From NCBI GenBank assembly GCA_003152595.1, contig PMAM01000097.1, positions 23,213 through 31,472 of the forward strand: a DNA stretch of 8,260 bases, written 5' to 3'. Positions 1-8,098 of the stretch are shown one piece after another. This stretch comes from Acidobacterium sp. Lineage in GTDB: Bacteria; Acidobacteriota; Terriglobia; Terriglobales; Acidobacteriaceae. A program made the translations under genes and the position numbers. Under the pieces are notes generated by a model, which did no database searches, was not told the origin of the DNA, and saw only the letters and a list, made by a program, of their open reading frames with translations. Within the stretch, counting starts at the first letter, position 1. The number at the start of each line of letters is the position of its first letter.

Positions 1-860
1 CCTGCACGCTGCTGACCTTCGCTGTCTTGTATCCCGTAGCGGGGTTCGCTGCCGACGATTTGCCGAACGCCCCCCAACCGCAAACCTCATCGGCGCAGCA
101 AGCCAGCTCACCCGCGGCTTCCGGTCAGAATGCACCCGATGCACAGGGTAGTCAGAGCGGTCGAAAACCCACCGAAACCGACGAGGAGCGCAGGCAGCGC
201 GCGCAGCGCGAACTGGAGGAACAGGAGAAGCAGCGCATGCTCGGCGTTATTCCCATGTTCAACGTCACCTCGAAAGCCGACGCCGCGCCGCTGACGCCGA
301 AGCAGAAATTTCAGCTCTTCTTCAGAAGCTCCACGGATTGGTACCAGTTCGTCCTTACGGCTGTGGACGGGGGCATCAGCATGGCGGGCGACGAATATCC
401 CTCCTACGGACAGGGGGTCGAGGGGTTCGCAAAGTATTGGGGTGCAGCCTACGCCGACACGTTCGACGGAAATTTCTGGGGGAACGCCGTGCTGCCGGCC
501 TGGTGGCACGAAGATCCGCGCTACTTCCGCATGGGTCACGGGCGATTTATCAAGCGGATGGCTTATTCCGCAGTGACGACGGTTTGGTGCAAGCGGGATA
601 GCGGGAAATGGGGACCCAATTACGCCAACGTGACGGGCAACTTCATCGGGGGCGCGATTTCCAACATCTACTACCCGGCTAATCAGCGTGGCTTCGGACT
701 CACCATGGGCCGTGGCGCCAGCGTGACCTACGAGGGAATCGTCGGCGCGGAGATCGCCGAGTTCTGGCCGGACATAGGACAGCGCCTCGCGAAGAGGCAC
801 GCCCAAAAACTGGAGGAAAAGAAAGCGCAGGAAGCGAGCCCTTCCCAACCGCCTAACTGA
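1..860 (+). CDS. Exported acidobacterial-type protein of unknown function (5' end cut by window edge)
   Basis: The frame is open from base 3, so the first in-window start codon (TTG at 27) is internal; the gene begins before the window. The first visible residues (CTLLTFAVLYPVAGFAA) read as the hydrophobic core and cleavage region of a Sec signal peptide, followed by DDLPNAPQPQ, a mature N-terminus style I associate with acidobacterial exported proteins. Then come a Q/P/S-rich linker and a short highly charged E/R/Q helix (ETDEERRQRAQRELEEQEKQ). A conserved globular part follows, rich in G, Y, W and F, with the motifs PSYGQGVEGFAKYWGAAYAD, WWHEDPRYFR, NYANVTGNFIGGAISNIYYP and a C-terminal Lys/Glu tail. 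Glycine-aromatic patterning would fit an outer-membrane or surface association, but this is inference. No catalytic motif is visible. The stop TGA at 858 faces the stop of the efflux pump 48 bases away, so it is not part of that operon. Function unknown. Confidence 0.8.
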   Translation, partial: CTLLTFAVLYPVAGFAADDLPNAPQPQTSSAQQASSPAASGQNAPDAQGSQSGRKPTETDEERRQRAQRELEEQEKQRMLGVIPMFNVTSKADAAPLTPKQKFQLFFRSSTDWYQFVLTAVDGGISMAGDEYPSYGQGVEGFAKYWGAAYADTFDGNFWGNAVLPAWWHEDPRYFRMGHGRFIKRMAYSAVTTVWCKRDSGKWGPNYANVTGNFIGGAISNIYYPANQRGFGLTMGRGASVTYEGIVGAEIAEFWPDIGQRLAKRHAQKLEEKKAQEASPSQPPN

Positions 861-908
861 ACTCCCAGGTCCATTTTGCCCGCGAAGCTTGCGTGAGGCC
901 TGTGCCTT

Positions 909-3900
909 CTAAGCACCTACATCGCCCTCGTGAAAATCGCGTGCCGAAACCTCCCGCGTGGGGAACCTGCGAATGAGGAGCGGCATGACGAAGAGAATCG
1001 CGAACACGGTGGTGATCATCCCACCCACGACGACTCGCGCCAGCGGTTGCTGCGCCTGAGCGCCGATACTGGTGGCGATGGCCGCGGGCAAGAGACCCAG
1101 ACCGGCCGCCATGCAGGCCATCACGACAGGGCGCATCTCGTCGAGGCAGCCTTTCTCAAGGCCGGCGTCGAACCCTTCCTCACGCTGTGCACGGCGGATG
1201 CCGGACAGGAACACGACGGCGCCCAGAGTCGCGACGCCGGTAAGGGAGGTGAAGCCCACTGCGGCCGAGATGCTGAAAGGGGTTGCGGTGATGAACAGCG
1301 AAAGAATGCCTCCGATGGCCGCAAACGGCAGGGTAGAGATCACGATAAAGGCGTCGCGCCAGGCGCGGAACTGGATGTAAAGCAGGATGAGAATGACAGC
1401 AAGGCTGACCGGAATGATGAACGCCAGGCGCCGCTGCTCCTTGCGGAGGCTGTCGAATTCGCCCGCCCAGGCATATTCGTAGCCGCTGGGCAGGTGAACC
1501 TGAGCCCCGAGGCGACTCTGCAGATCCTGAATGGCGCTGGCCAGATCGCGCCCGCGCACACTGAATTTAATGGGAATGTAACGGCGTCCGCCCTCGTGGT
1601 AAATCATGAAGGCGCCATTGCGGATGCTGACGTCGGCCACGGCACCCAGCGGGACCTGGTGGGCGTCGGGCGTGGGCAGCAGGATTTGCGAGATTTGCTG
1701 GGGAGTGCTGCGGAACTGAGGTGTGTAGCGGACGGCAAAATCAAAGCGGCGGTCGTTGTCAATAATCTGGGTAACGGCTGCGCCGCCAACGGCGGCCTGG
1801 ACGACGTTGTTGATGTCCTGCGGCTGAAGACCATAGCGCGCGGCTTTCAGCCGGTCGATGGAGACCATCAGGCTGGGCTGGCCGGTGACATCGAAGACGC
1901 CAACGTCGGTGATGCCGGAAACCTGCTTCATGATGCCGGCGATCTGATCGGCGATGTGCGTCAGATCGTCGAAGTCGTTACCGAAGAGCTTGAGCGAATT
2001 TTCGCCTTTGACGCCCGACATCGCCTCCTCGACGTTGTCCTGGATGTTTTGAGAGAAATTGAAATCGACGCCGGGATACTGCTGGAAGCTCCTCGAGATG
2101 GCGGCAATGAGACGATCCTTCCTGCCCTGAAACTGCGGGCGCCACTGCGCAACCGGCTTCAGATCGGCGAGAAACTCGATGTTATTGAAGGTGCTGACGT
2201 CGGTTCCATCGTCGGGCCGGCCCATTTGTGAGACCACCTGAGTGATCTCCGGATAGGCGCGCAGAGTTGCGCGGATATCGTCGGCGATTTTCTCTGAAGC
2301 CTGAAAGGAGATGTCCTGCTGCATATCGGCGCGGATCCAGAGGTTGCCCTCCTCGAGGGCAGGCATAAATTCGCCGCCGACAAAGTGGAAGAGGATGCCC
2401 GCCCCAATGAGCGCAGCCAGGGCAATGATCCAGGCGACAGCCCGGAAGCGCAGAGCGCGACGAAGAGCGCTGTCGTAGTGGCGCCGCAGGAAGGCGCTCA
2501 GCCAGGTATTTTCTTTGGCGTCGCGCTGGATTTTTTTGGGAACCGCCAGCGATCCAAGCACCGGAGCGAAGATCAGCGCGAAGATGAGTGCGCCGGTGAG
2601 GGCGAAGCCATAGGTGACGGACATGGGTGCGAAGATCTTGCCGGGCACCCCCTGCATGGTGAAGAGCGGGATAAAAGCGACCAGGATAATCAGCGTGGCA
2701 AAGAGAACCGGCTTAGCCGAGTCGGCAACTCCGGCCAGGATCAGCTCGGTGATTTCTTCGCCTTCGACCCGCCGCGCGATCCTGCGGTAGACGCTCTCGA
2801 GCACAACGATGGAAGCATCAACGAGAATGCCGAAATCAATCGCTCCAATGGAGATCAGGTTGGCCGACTGATCGGTGAGAACCATCAGACTGAAGGCGAA
2901 CAGCACCGCGAAGGGGATGGTGACGGCGGCGATGAGGGTGATGCGCCAGTCGCCGAGCATGCTGAGGAGCACGAGCGTGACCAGCATGAGGCCGAGGATG
3001 ACAATGTGCCGCACCGTGTCAGTCGTCATGTTGATCAGCCTGGTGCGGTCGTAGATGGTGCGGATCTGCATTCCGGGCGGCAACAGGTTTCCATGATTCA
3101 GAGTGTCGATTTTCTGCCGGAGAGCCGCGAGAGCGGGCAGTGACTTGGCCCCTTTCTGCAGCAGCACGATGGCTTCGACGATATCCGGGTCGTCATGTGC
3201 GTTGACATCGCGGCCCACTTTGCCCAGCCGTGGCTGACTGCCCTCGCGGACCTCGGCGACGTCGCTGAGCAGAACGGGGACTCCATTATGTTCGGCCACA
3301 ACGATGTGGCGCATGTCATCGAGCGAGTGCAGCAGCCCGATGCCTCTCACATTCACGCTCTGGCTGCCGATGGTAAGGTAATTGCCGCCCGCGTTCGCGT
3401 TGCTGCTCTGCACAGCGTTCACGACCTGGGTCATGGTGACGCCGTAGGTCAAAAGCTTGTTGGGGTCGACCTCGGCCTGATATTGGCGCGTGGTACCACC
3501 GAAGGTGGCGACATCAATGATGCCCGGCACCTGCTTGATTTCGCGCACAAGGAGCCAGTCCTGGGTGGCCTTGATCTCGTTCAGCGAATACCCGGGGCCG
3601 GTAAGCTGATACCGGTAAATCTCTCCGACCGGCGATTCGGGCGAAAGCTGCGGCTGCAGGTTGTTCGGCAGCGTGACCTGGGCGATGCGGTTCAGCGCTT
3701 CCTGCCGATCGACAAAGTAGTTACTGTCGAAGGCGAAGTACATCTTCACATCGCTGAGGCCGAAGATGCTGATGGAGCGAATCTGATCCAGTTGCGGGGT
3801 GCCGTTGAGCCCGGTTTCGAGGGGAATGGTGACCTGCTGCTCCATCTCCTCGGCGGACCAGGAAGGATTCTGGGTGATGAATTCGACCATGGGCGGAGAT

Positions 3901-4022
3901 GGGTCCGGATACGCCTCGATATCGAGCCGGGTGAAGGCGTAGCCGCCGATGACCAGGGCCGCCAGAAAAATGATAAGCACCACGTTGCGATAACGGAGCA
4001 GCGTGCGAATGAGCGCCTGCAT
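909..4022 (-). CDS. Heavy-metal efflux RND inner-membrane pump, CzcA/CusA family
   Basis: A full-length proton-driven RND transporter of 1037 residues, the normal length for the HME family; it moves metal cations from periplasm or inner membrane into the tripartite channel. TM1 lies at about residues 13-32, followed by the first periplasmic porter loop (about 33-335), a TM2-6 cluster (about 338-493), TM7 (about 528-547), the second porter loop to about 865, and TM8-12 to 1019. The TM4 relay motif DFGILVDASIVVLES gives D396, D402 and E409, matching the three acidic residues of CzcA. The second loop has FMPALEEGNLWIRADM and SQMGRPDDGTD, also CzcA-like. The CusA methionine at the PLEMVE position is replaced by a TFNNIEF stretch, so Zn/Co/Ni/Cd is a better guess than Cu/Ag; this specificity is inference. 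The ATG follows the adaptor stop by 2 bases, and GGAGGG at 4032-4037 is a good ribosome site. Last gene of the operon. Confidence 0.95.
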   Translation of the reverse strand: MQALIRTLLRYRNVVLIIFLAALVIGGYAFTRLDIEAYPDPSPPMVEFITQNPSWSAEEMEQQVTIPLETGLNGTPQLDQIRSISIFGLSDVKMYFAFDSNYFVDRQEALNRIAQVTLPNNLQPQLSPESPVGEIYRYQLTGPGYSLNEIKATQDWLLVREIKQVPGIIDVATFGGTTRQYQAEVDPNKLLTYGVTMTQVVNAVQSSNANAGGNYLTIGSQSVNVRGIGLLHSLDDMRHIVVAEHNGVPVLLSDVAEVREGSQPRLGKVGRDVNAHDDPDIVEAIVLLQKGAKSLPALAALRQKIDTLNHGNLLPPGMQIRTIYDRTRLINMTTDTVRHIVILGLMLVTLVLLSMLGDWRITLIAAVTIPFAVLFAFSLMVLTDQSANLISIGAIDFGILVDASIVVLESVYRRIARRVEGEEITELILAGVADSAKPVLFATLIILVAFIPLFTMQGVPGKIFAPMSVTYGFALTGALIFALIFAPVLGSLAVPKKIQRDAKENTWLSAFLRRHYDSALRRALRFRAVAWIIALAALIGAGILFHFVGGEFMPALEEGNLWIRADMQQDISFQASEKIADDIRATLRAYPEITQVVSQMGRPDDGTDVSTFNNIEFLADLKPVAQWRPQFQGRKDRLIAAISRSFQQYPGVDFNFSQNIQDNVEEAMSGVKGENSLKLFGNDFDDLTHIADQIAGIMKQVSGITDVGVFDVTGQPSLMVSIDRLKAARYGLQPQDINNVVQAAVGGAAVTQIIDNDRRFDFAVRYTPQFRSTPQQISQILLPTPDAHQVPLGAVADVSIRNGAFMIYHEGGRRYIPIKFSVRGRDLASAIQDLQSRLGAQVHLPSGYEYAWAGEFDSLRKEQRRLAFIIPVSLAVILILLYIQFRAWRDAFIVISTLPFAAIGGILSLFITATPFSISAAVGFTSLTGVATLGAVVFLSGIRRAQREEGFDAGLEKGCLDEMRPVVMACMAAGLGLLPAAIATSIGAQAQQPLARVVVGGMITTVFAILFVMPLLIRRFPTREVSARDFHEGDVGA

Positions 4023-4024
4023 GG

Positions 4025-5101
4025 CTATTGGCCCTCCGCCTCGCGCAGAAGCTCCGCGCCCTGGCTTACGACCTGATCGCCATCGTTGAGCCCCTGAGCA
4101 ACGTCGTCGGTTTCGGCTCCGGTGTTGGCCACCGTCACATTGCGGCGCTCGTATTTGCCCGGCGCTGTTTGGACAAAGACGAAGGTCTCGCGGCCATTCT
4201 GAATGACCGAAGTGGAGGGCACCTGAATCACGTCCTGCCGGGCGCCGGTGAGCATCATGTTGGCGTACATGTCAGGTTTCAGGCGGTGCTGCGGATTAGA
4301 CAGGACTACCCGGACCTTGAGGGTCAGCGAAGTGGGATCGACCGCATCCGAGATGTTGCTCACGGCGCCGTGGAGTGTCATGCCGGGGTAGCCGTTCACG
4401 GTGATGGCAGCGGTTTGCCCGACGTGAACCTCACCCTGATCGCGCGGGTAGAGATCGCCGACCACCCAGATGGAATCGATGTCGGCGATGGTTGCGATCG
4501 CGGTTGCGTTATCCAGGGAGCGCTGCAATTCGCCCGGGCCGGTGCCCACGTCGAGAACCGCTCCGGAGATGGGAGCTGTGATGGGAACGACGTCGGTGGT
4601 GTCATTCTCGTTGAATCCCAGCATGTGCAGGGTTTGCCGCGCTCGTTCCATTTCCGAGTGGTCGGCGGCATCGAGCGCTTTGAGGTCGTCGAATTCGCGC
4701 TGCGACAGGACTTCGTGCGCCAGCAGTTCCCTGGCGCGATTCAGCTGCAGATCAGCGCGATCGACTTCGATCTTCGCCTTCTCGTAATCGGATCGCGCCT
4801 GCGCCGCCTCGCTGCTCTGCAGAGTGCCGATGGTTTCGCCCTTGTGCACCTCCTGTCCGGGCAATATCCGGAGCGAGAGGACGCGGCCGCTGATCAGCGG
4901 GTAGATATGCACCATCTCGGTGGGATTGGCGGTAACGCGTGCAGGAAGCACCAGCTGGCTGGCCACCTGCCGGCGGTGGACGGTCACCGTTTCGACTACC
5001 TGCTGCTTTGGGGTTGCGGTTTGTGCGGGTGGTTCGTTGCCGCGACATCCGGAAAGCAAGACCGCCGTGAAAGCGGCAACGGTAAAGGCAATCCTGTTCA
5101 T
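4025..5101 (-). CDS. Periplasmic adaptor (membrane fusion) lipoprotein of RND efflux system, CzcB/CusB-like
   Basis: A 358-residue adaptor that should join the RND pump to the outer-membrane channel. The frame is open up to 5152, but the start at 5101 is preferred: it gives MNRIAFTVAA followed by the lipobox LSGC (C19), overlaps the channel stop as ATGA, and has GGAG 8 bases upstream. The lipobox predicts lipid anchoring, probably to the inner membrane. Domains in order: split lipoyl/barrel-sandwich halves at about 62-95 (ISGRVLSLRILPGQEVHKGE) and 172-206 (ITAPISGAVLDVGTGPGE), a helical hairpin between them (about 96-166), a beta-barrel (about 208-286, with LKPDMYANMML), and a membrane-proximal domain (about 287-350). 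There is no His-rich N-terminus as in some CzcB proteins and no CusF-like extension, so the sequence gives no direct metal-binding clue. Transcribed and very likely translated together with its two neighbours. Confidence 0.94.
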   Translation of the reverse strand: MNRIAFTVAAFTAVLLSGCRGNEPPAQTATPKQQVVETVTVHRRQVASQLVLPARVTANPTEMVHIYPLISGRVLSLRILPGQEVHKGETIGTLQSSEAAQARSDYEKAKIEVDRADLQLNRARELLAHEVLSQREFDDLKALDAADHSEMERARQTLHMLGFNENDTTDVVPITAPISGAVLDVGTGPGELQRSLDNATAIATIADIDSIWVVGDLYPRDQGEVHVGQTAAITVNGYPGMTLHGAVSNISDAVDPTSLTLKVRVVLSNPQHRLKPDMYANMMLTGARQDVIQVPSTSVIQNGRETFVFVQTAPGKYERRNVTVANTGAETDDVAQGLNDGDQVVSQGAELLREAEGQ

Positions 5102-6345
5102 GGAACAATCTCCGTGGCAGCGGCGAAGCTGAGCTGGTGCAGGCTGAGCCACACCTGCTGGTTGGCAGCCAGAGCATCGAGGTGAATCTGGCGGTAGTCG
5201 CGCAGCGCGTCGAGGTAATCCAGCAGAGTAGCGCCACCGTGCCGGTAGCTGAATTCGAGATTGGCACGGACGCGCTCCGACTCGGTGAGGTAATGGTTGT
5301 TGTACCGTTTGGCCACTTCAAGGGCGGCAAGGTAGGCGGCCCAGGCCTGATCCACGTCGTTCAGCACCTGATTGCGTGCTTCGGTTGCGGCAAAGCGGGA
5401 GGACTGCGCTTCGTAGCGCGTTCGTTGCTTTTCGCCCTGATTGCGATCAAAGATGCGAACGGGAATGGATATCTGAAATCCAGCACTGTTGAAGACTCCC
5501 AGGCGCTCGTATTCAGCCCCGAGCGTAGGGTCCGTCGTTCCTTCGGCATCAGCCAGCTTCACGTTGTCGTCGGCGAGGGTGACGGATTCGCGAGCTGCCT
5601 GGTAGTCAGGCCGCGCGGCCAAAGCGTCCTGTTCGATCTGTGCCAGGCTGGTCGTGAGACTGGGCGACTCAAGCGAACCCGCGATATCGAAATTCGGCGA
5701 CGGTCTCTCAACCCCCATCAGCAACTGAAGCGAATCGCTGGCCTGCACCAGGTTGAGCCTTGCGTCGTCGTAGTCCGACTCAAACTCCGCAAGTTCGAGG
5801 TCGATGCGCTCGAAATCGGTCTTGCTGATATCGCCCGCGTCAACACGTGCCTGGCTTAGCTGGACCGTTTTGCGGTAGCTGTCGAGGTTGTCCTGCGCCA
5901 CCTGCAGAGCCGCCTTTGCTGCCAGCATGTCGGCAAACGTATCCTTCACCTGCAGAACAAGCTGGCGCTGCTGGTCGTTGTACTGGCTCTGCGTCAGTGA
6001 GGTCGTAGCCGTGGCAACGTCCAGACGCCAGCGGCGCTTCTGGCCGCGCTCAAACAGTCGCGAGACATTGCCGACGTAGGTGTAGGGGCTGCTGGGATTG
6101 TTCGCCGGCAACGTGGTGTTCGCTCCGGACACGGTGAATGTGGGATTCTGCCGCAACCCCGCAGTGATCTCGGAAGCTTTCGTGGCGGTCACATGCTGTT
6201 CGGCGGAGAGGAGCCCCGGATTTCTTGCGCGGGCAACGGCCAGTACCTGCTGCAGGGTCATCGGCGCCGGCGTTTGCGCATGTACAGGCACACCTGCGAG
6301 AAGCAGGGCAGAAATGAGCCCGGGCCCGGAGAGGCGAAGTCTCAT
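5098..6345 (-). CDS. TolC-family outer-membrane efflux channel, CzcC/CusC-like
   Basis: A 415-residue outer-membrane factor that should form the trimeric exit duct for the pump. The N-terminus is a cleavable signal peptide (MRLRLSGPGLISALLLAGVPVHA, likely cut after A23), with no lipobox, unlike CusC. The mature part starts with MTLQQVLAVARARNPGLLSAE, typical of the first OEP repeat, and contains long coiled-coil helices (ARVDAGDISKTDFERIDLEL at the first hairpin, AALEVAKRYNNHYLTESERV at the second). The two OEP repeats cover roughly residues 30-215 and 235-410. The ATG at 6345 is the only reasonable start: five codons of spacer upstream are followed by an in-frame stop (TGA near 6380) with no other ATG, GTG or TTG between. 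No clear Shine-Dalgarno precedes it, and an inverted repeat ends 16 bases upstream. Its stop overlaps the adaptor ATG (ATGA), indicating coupling. Confidence 0.94.
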   Translation of the reverse strand: MRLRLSGPGLISALLLAGVPVHAQTPAPMTLQQVLAVARARNPGLLSAEQHVTATKASEITAGLRQNPTFTVSGANTTLPANNPSSPYTYVGNVSRLFERGQKRRWRLDVATATTSLTQSQYNDQQRQLVLQVKDTFADMLAAKAALQVAQDNLDSYRKTVQLSQARVDAGDISKTDFERIDLELAEFESDYDDARLNLVQASDSLQLLMGVERPSPNFDIAGSLESPSLTTSLAQIEQDALAARPDYQAARESVTLADDNVKLADAEGTTDPTLGAEYERLGVFNSAGFQISIPVRIFDRNQGEKQRTRYEAQSSRFAATEARNQVLNDVDQAWAAYLAALEVAKRYNNHYLTESERVRANLEFSYRHGGATLLDYLDALRDYRQIHLDALAANQQVWLSLHQLSFAAATEIVP

Positions 6346-6360
6346 GATGCGTGTCCATTT

Positions 6361-6376
6361 ATCGCCCGAGGGCGAT
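6361..6376. promoter_or_regulatory. Perfect 7-base inverted repeat ahead of the channel gene
   Basis: ATCGCCC-GA-GGGCGAT is a perfect 7+7 inverted repeat with a 2-base centre, lying in the 73-base gap between the small membrane-protein gene and the channel gene and ending 16 bases before the channel ATG. It directly abuts an 8-base palindrome (ATCATGAT, 6375-6382). It could be an operator for a dimeric regulator of an internal promoter. As RNA a 2-base loop is too tight for the full stem, so a DNA role is somewhat more likely. No -10/-35 pair was convincing next to it. Confidence 0.35.
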
Positions 6377-6418
6377 CATGATTGGGAAATGGAAATGGAG
6401 GAAAGACGAGCGAGCGAC

Positions 6419-6829
6419 TCAGGCGGCGGGAGGAGGCCTGGACGCAAACACGCGGACGTACGCTATCCGCTCGCTGCGCTGAAAAGACGGCGAGCGCAAA
6501 AGCTCAATTTTGCGTGGGGATGAAGGCAGAAGACAGCTGATGACGACCGCCAGTGCCGCAGGTGCTGGCGGTACAGCGTCGGGTCGCAGCAAATGCTGAT
6601 CATTCCGGAGGCAGGTGCGCTCTGCTTCAGCGGGATTATGGGAAGCCTGCAGGTCGTCCGAAACCGATATCACCGGCAGCAGGATCAGCGTCAGCAGCAC
6701 GAGCGCGGCCAACTGCACTCGAATTCCGGGCAGAGGCGATGCTCCGCGCGCACGACGCTGTTCGGCCAGCCATATACACCAGAGGGCAAGCGCAACTGCG
6801 ATCCAGACGAGGTTTGAGAGCAGTTCCAC
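6419..6829 (-). CDS. Small membrane protein of unknown function, first gene of the efflux operon
   Basis: A 136-residue protein read in the same direction as the pump genes and ending 73 bases before the channel gene. The GTG at 6829 is the start because an in-frame TAA lies at 6836-6838. It opens with a hydrophobic helix (about 5-22, LSNLVWIAVALALWCIWLA), a short basic loop (EQRRARG), a second helix (about 38-55, VQLAALVLLTLILLPVISVS) and then a polar stretch (SDDLQASHNPAEAERTCLRN) containing D58, D59, H64, E68, E70, C73, D77 and H79. A weaker hydrophobic segment (about 91-101) and a tail ending RPPPAA follow. I recall similar small proteins beside TolC/CzcCBA genes in acidobacteria, but know no function. 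The cluster of Asp/His/Glu/Cys just outside the second helix could bind metal; this is inference only. The run of good hydrophobic helices and its operon position argue against a chance frame. Confidence 0.72.
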   Translation of the reverse strand: MELLSNLVWIAVALALWCIWLAEQRRARGASPLPGIRVQLAALVLLTLILLPVISVSDDLQASHNPAEAERTCLRNDQHLLRPDAVPPAPAALAVVISCLLPSSPRKIELLRSPSFQRSERIAYVRVFASRPPPAA

Positions 6830-6843
6830 GGAGACTTACCCGA

Positions 6844-6869
6844 ATTATATAGGTGTGGCTGTTCGGCAA
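6844..6869 (-). promoter_or_regulatory. Candidate operon promoter with consensus -10 box
   Basis: On the minus strand a perfect TATAAT lies at 6844-6849, 14 bases before the GTG start of the small membrane-protein gene. The best -35-like hexamer, TTGCCG (6864-6869), is only 14 bases away, shorter than the usual 16-18, so this may be a promoter that needs an activator or another sigma factor. If transcription starts about 7 bases past the -10 box, the leader is only about 8 bases, which fits the absence of a clear Shine-Dalgarno before the GTG. Confidence 0.4.
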
Positions 6870-7212
6870 CGCGCACCTTGTGGAACAGGAGATCGGACTT
6901 TCAGGGACGGCCTTTGAGTCTTCAAGCGGAACTCCGTTCGTAACCCCGGCTCGATGCCATTGCCTCACCAGAACGCGCATAGGTAAAGAAATGGCGGCTT
7001 ATCGCACCCGTTCGCCGACCGAGCGTGGTTTTCGGCGAGTGATCGGCCACTCCGAAGTTTGCTCAAGCCCCTCAATCGCGCGAGCCGCGATGGTAATTTC
7101 AGTTCGGCTAAGCCGATGGCCCAACACCAGGTGGTCGGGCGTGCCTCCCCACGTGAGAACCCCCGTGCAAATGAATGGAGAGGCTGCTCTCACGACCTTC
7201 TGCGGGAGATCC

Positions 7213-7667
<455 letters not shown>

Positions 7668-7674
<7 letters not shown>

Positions 7675-7943
7675 CTCAGTTTCTTCGTCAACCGAATTTC
7701 GGTCTGGGCTTCACTGGAAGTTACCGCTTCATACTTGCCACCCGGAGCCGGGCCACCAAGGGAAAGCGGGCGCAGGTTCGGATCCCGCCAATCGCGGGGA
7801 ACTGCTGTTTCAGCCGCCGCCGCTCCCGGCTGATCGGGGGAAAAGTTCGCGGGGATTTCACCTTCGAACCGTTCGTTCGAAGCTGCACCCGCTGGAGGGC
7901 CGGAGCTGCTTTCAGGGTTGAAATCGTGAGAGTGTGTAGCCAT
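7668..7943 (-). CDS. Upstream half of a frameshifted gene of unknown function
   Basis: A 91-codon frame starting at ATG 7943, chosen because AAAGGAG lies at 7950-7956, six bases upstream, the best ribosome site in the window; the frame stays open to 8006 but without such a site. The product (MATHSHDFNPESSSGPPAGA, then an acidic, Pro/Gly/Ala-rich region with VPRDWRDPNLRPLSLGGPAP) has no signal peptide, membrane helix or known domain and looks largely disordered. It ends at TAA 7668 after an out-of-frame tail LTKKLRW, right after the first VTSSEAQTEIR. Inserting one base between 7687 and 7691 or removing one 53-base repeat copy joins it to the frame that ends at 7213, giving about 243 or 225 residues. 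It is probably one gene broken by a frameshift, or a sequencing error. The strong ribosome site suggests the gene was recently functional. Confidence 0.6.
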
Positions 7944-7949
7944 GAAAAT

Positions 7950-7956
7950 CTCCTTT
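7950..7956 (-). promoter_or_regulatory. Strong Shine-Dalgarno for the gene starting at 7943
   Basis: AAAGGAG on the minus strand, six bases before ATG 7943. It fixes this ATG over the upstream in-frame start at 8006. Confidence 0.8.
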
Positions 7957-7984
7957 TGGGCGCACCACGGGCGGCACTGGATTT

Positions 7985-8005
7985 TGGGGCCAGTTAATGG
8001 GGCCA
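7985..8005 (-). repeat. Short direct repeat in the leader of the 7943 gene
   Basis: TGGCCCCA occurs twice on the minus strand (8005-7998 and 7992-7985), 13 bases apart, between a hairpin and the ribosome site. The proximal part also forms an AATGG-GG-CCATT palindrome (7996-8007). Possible operator or leader element; no known motif recognised. Confidence 0.4.
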
Positions 8006-8021
8006 TTTAGTTTTGTAAGTG

Positions 8022-8040
8022 AGCGCCGCCTGACGGCGCT
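8022..8040. other. GC-rich hairpin (7-base stem, 5-base loop)
   Basis: AGCGCCG-CCTGA-CGGCGCT is a perfect 7-base stem. On + it is followed only by TTCC, and on - by CACTTAC, so neither strand has a proper U-tract; an intrinsic terminator is possible but weak. On the minus strand it would sit in the leader of the 7943 gene, about 80 bases before the ATG. Confidence 0.4.
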
Positions 8041-8098
8041 TTCCGATGATTTAATCTTGCCACAGTTATGGCTGTATGTAAGCTAAAAATCAGTACTT

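Noticed and set aside
108..848. Minus-strand 246-codon frame opposite the first gene
   Set aside because: It is H/R/G-rich without a domain, and the plus-strand frame has a signal peptide and conserved motifs.
896..908. Possible terminator hairpin AGGC-CTGT-GCCT between the convergent genes
   Set aside because: The stem is only four base pairs (plus a wobble) with no U-tract; too weak to call for either gene.
930..4076. Long plus-strand open frames opposite the RND pump (433, 252 and 293 codons)
   Set aside because: They are antisense shadows of a GC-rich coding sequence: low-complexity D/G/H/R-rich products with no domain and no ribosome sites.
4028..5859. Plus-strand frames opposite the adaptor and channel genes
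   Set aside because: Same shadow effect; the minus-strand genes have clear family motifs, coupled starts and ribosome sites.
6050..6358. 102-codon minus-strand frame overlapping the channel start
   Set aside because: Out of frame with the channel protein, which has a proper signal peptide and OEP motif; it is a chance frame.
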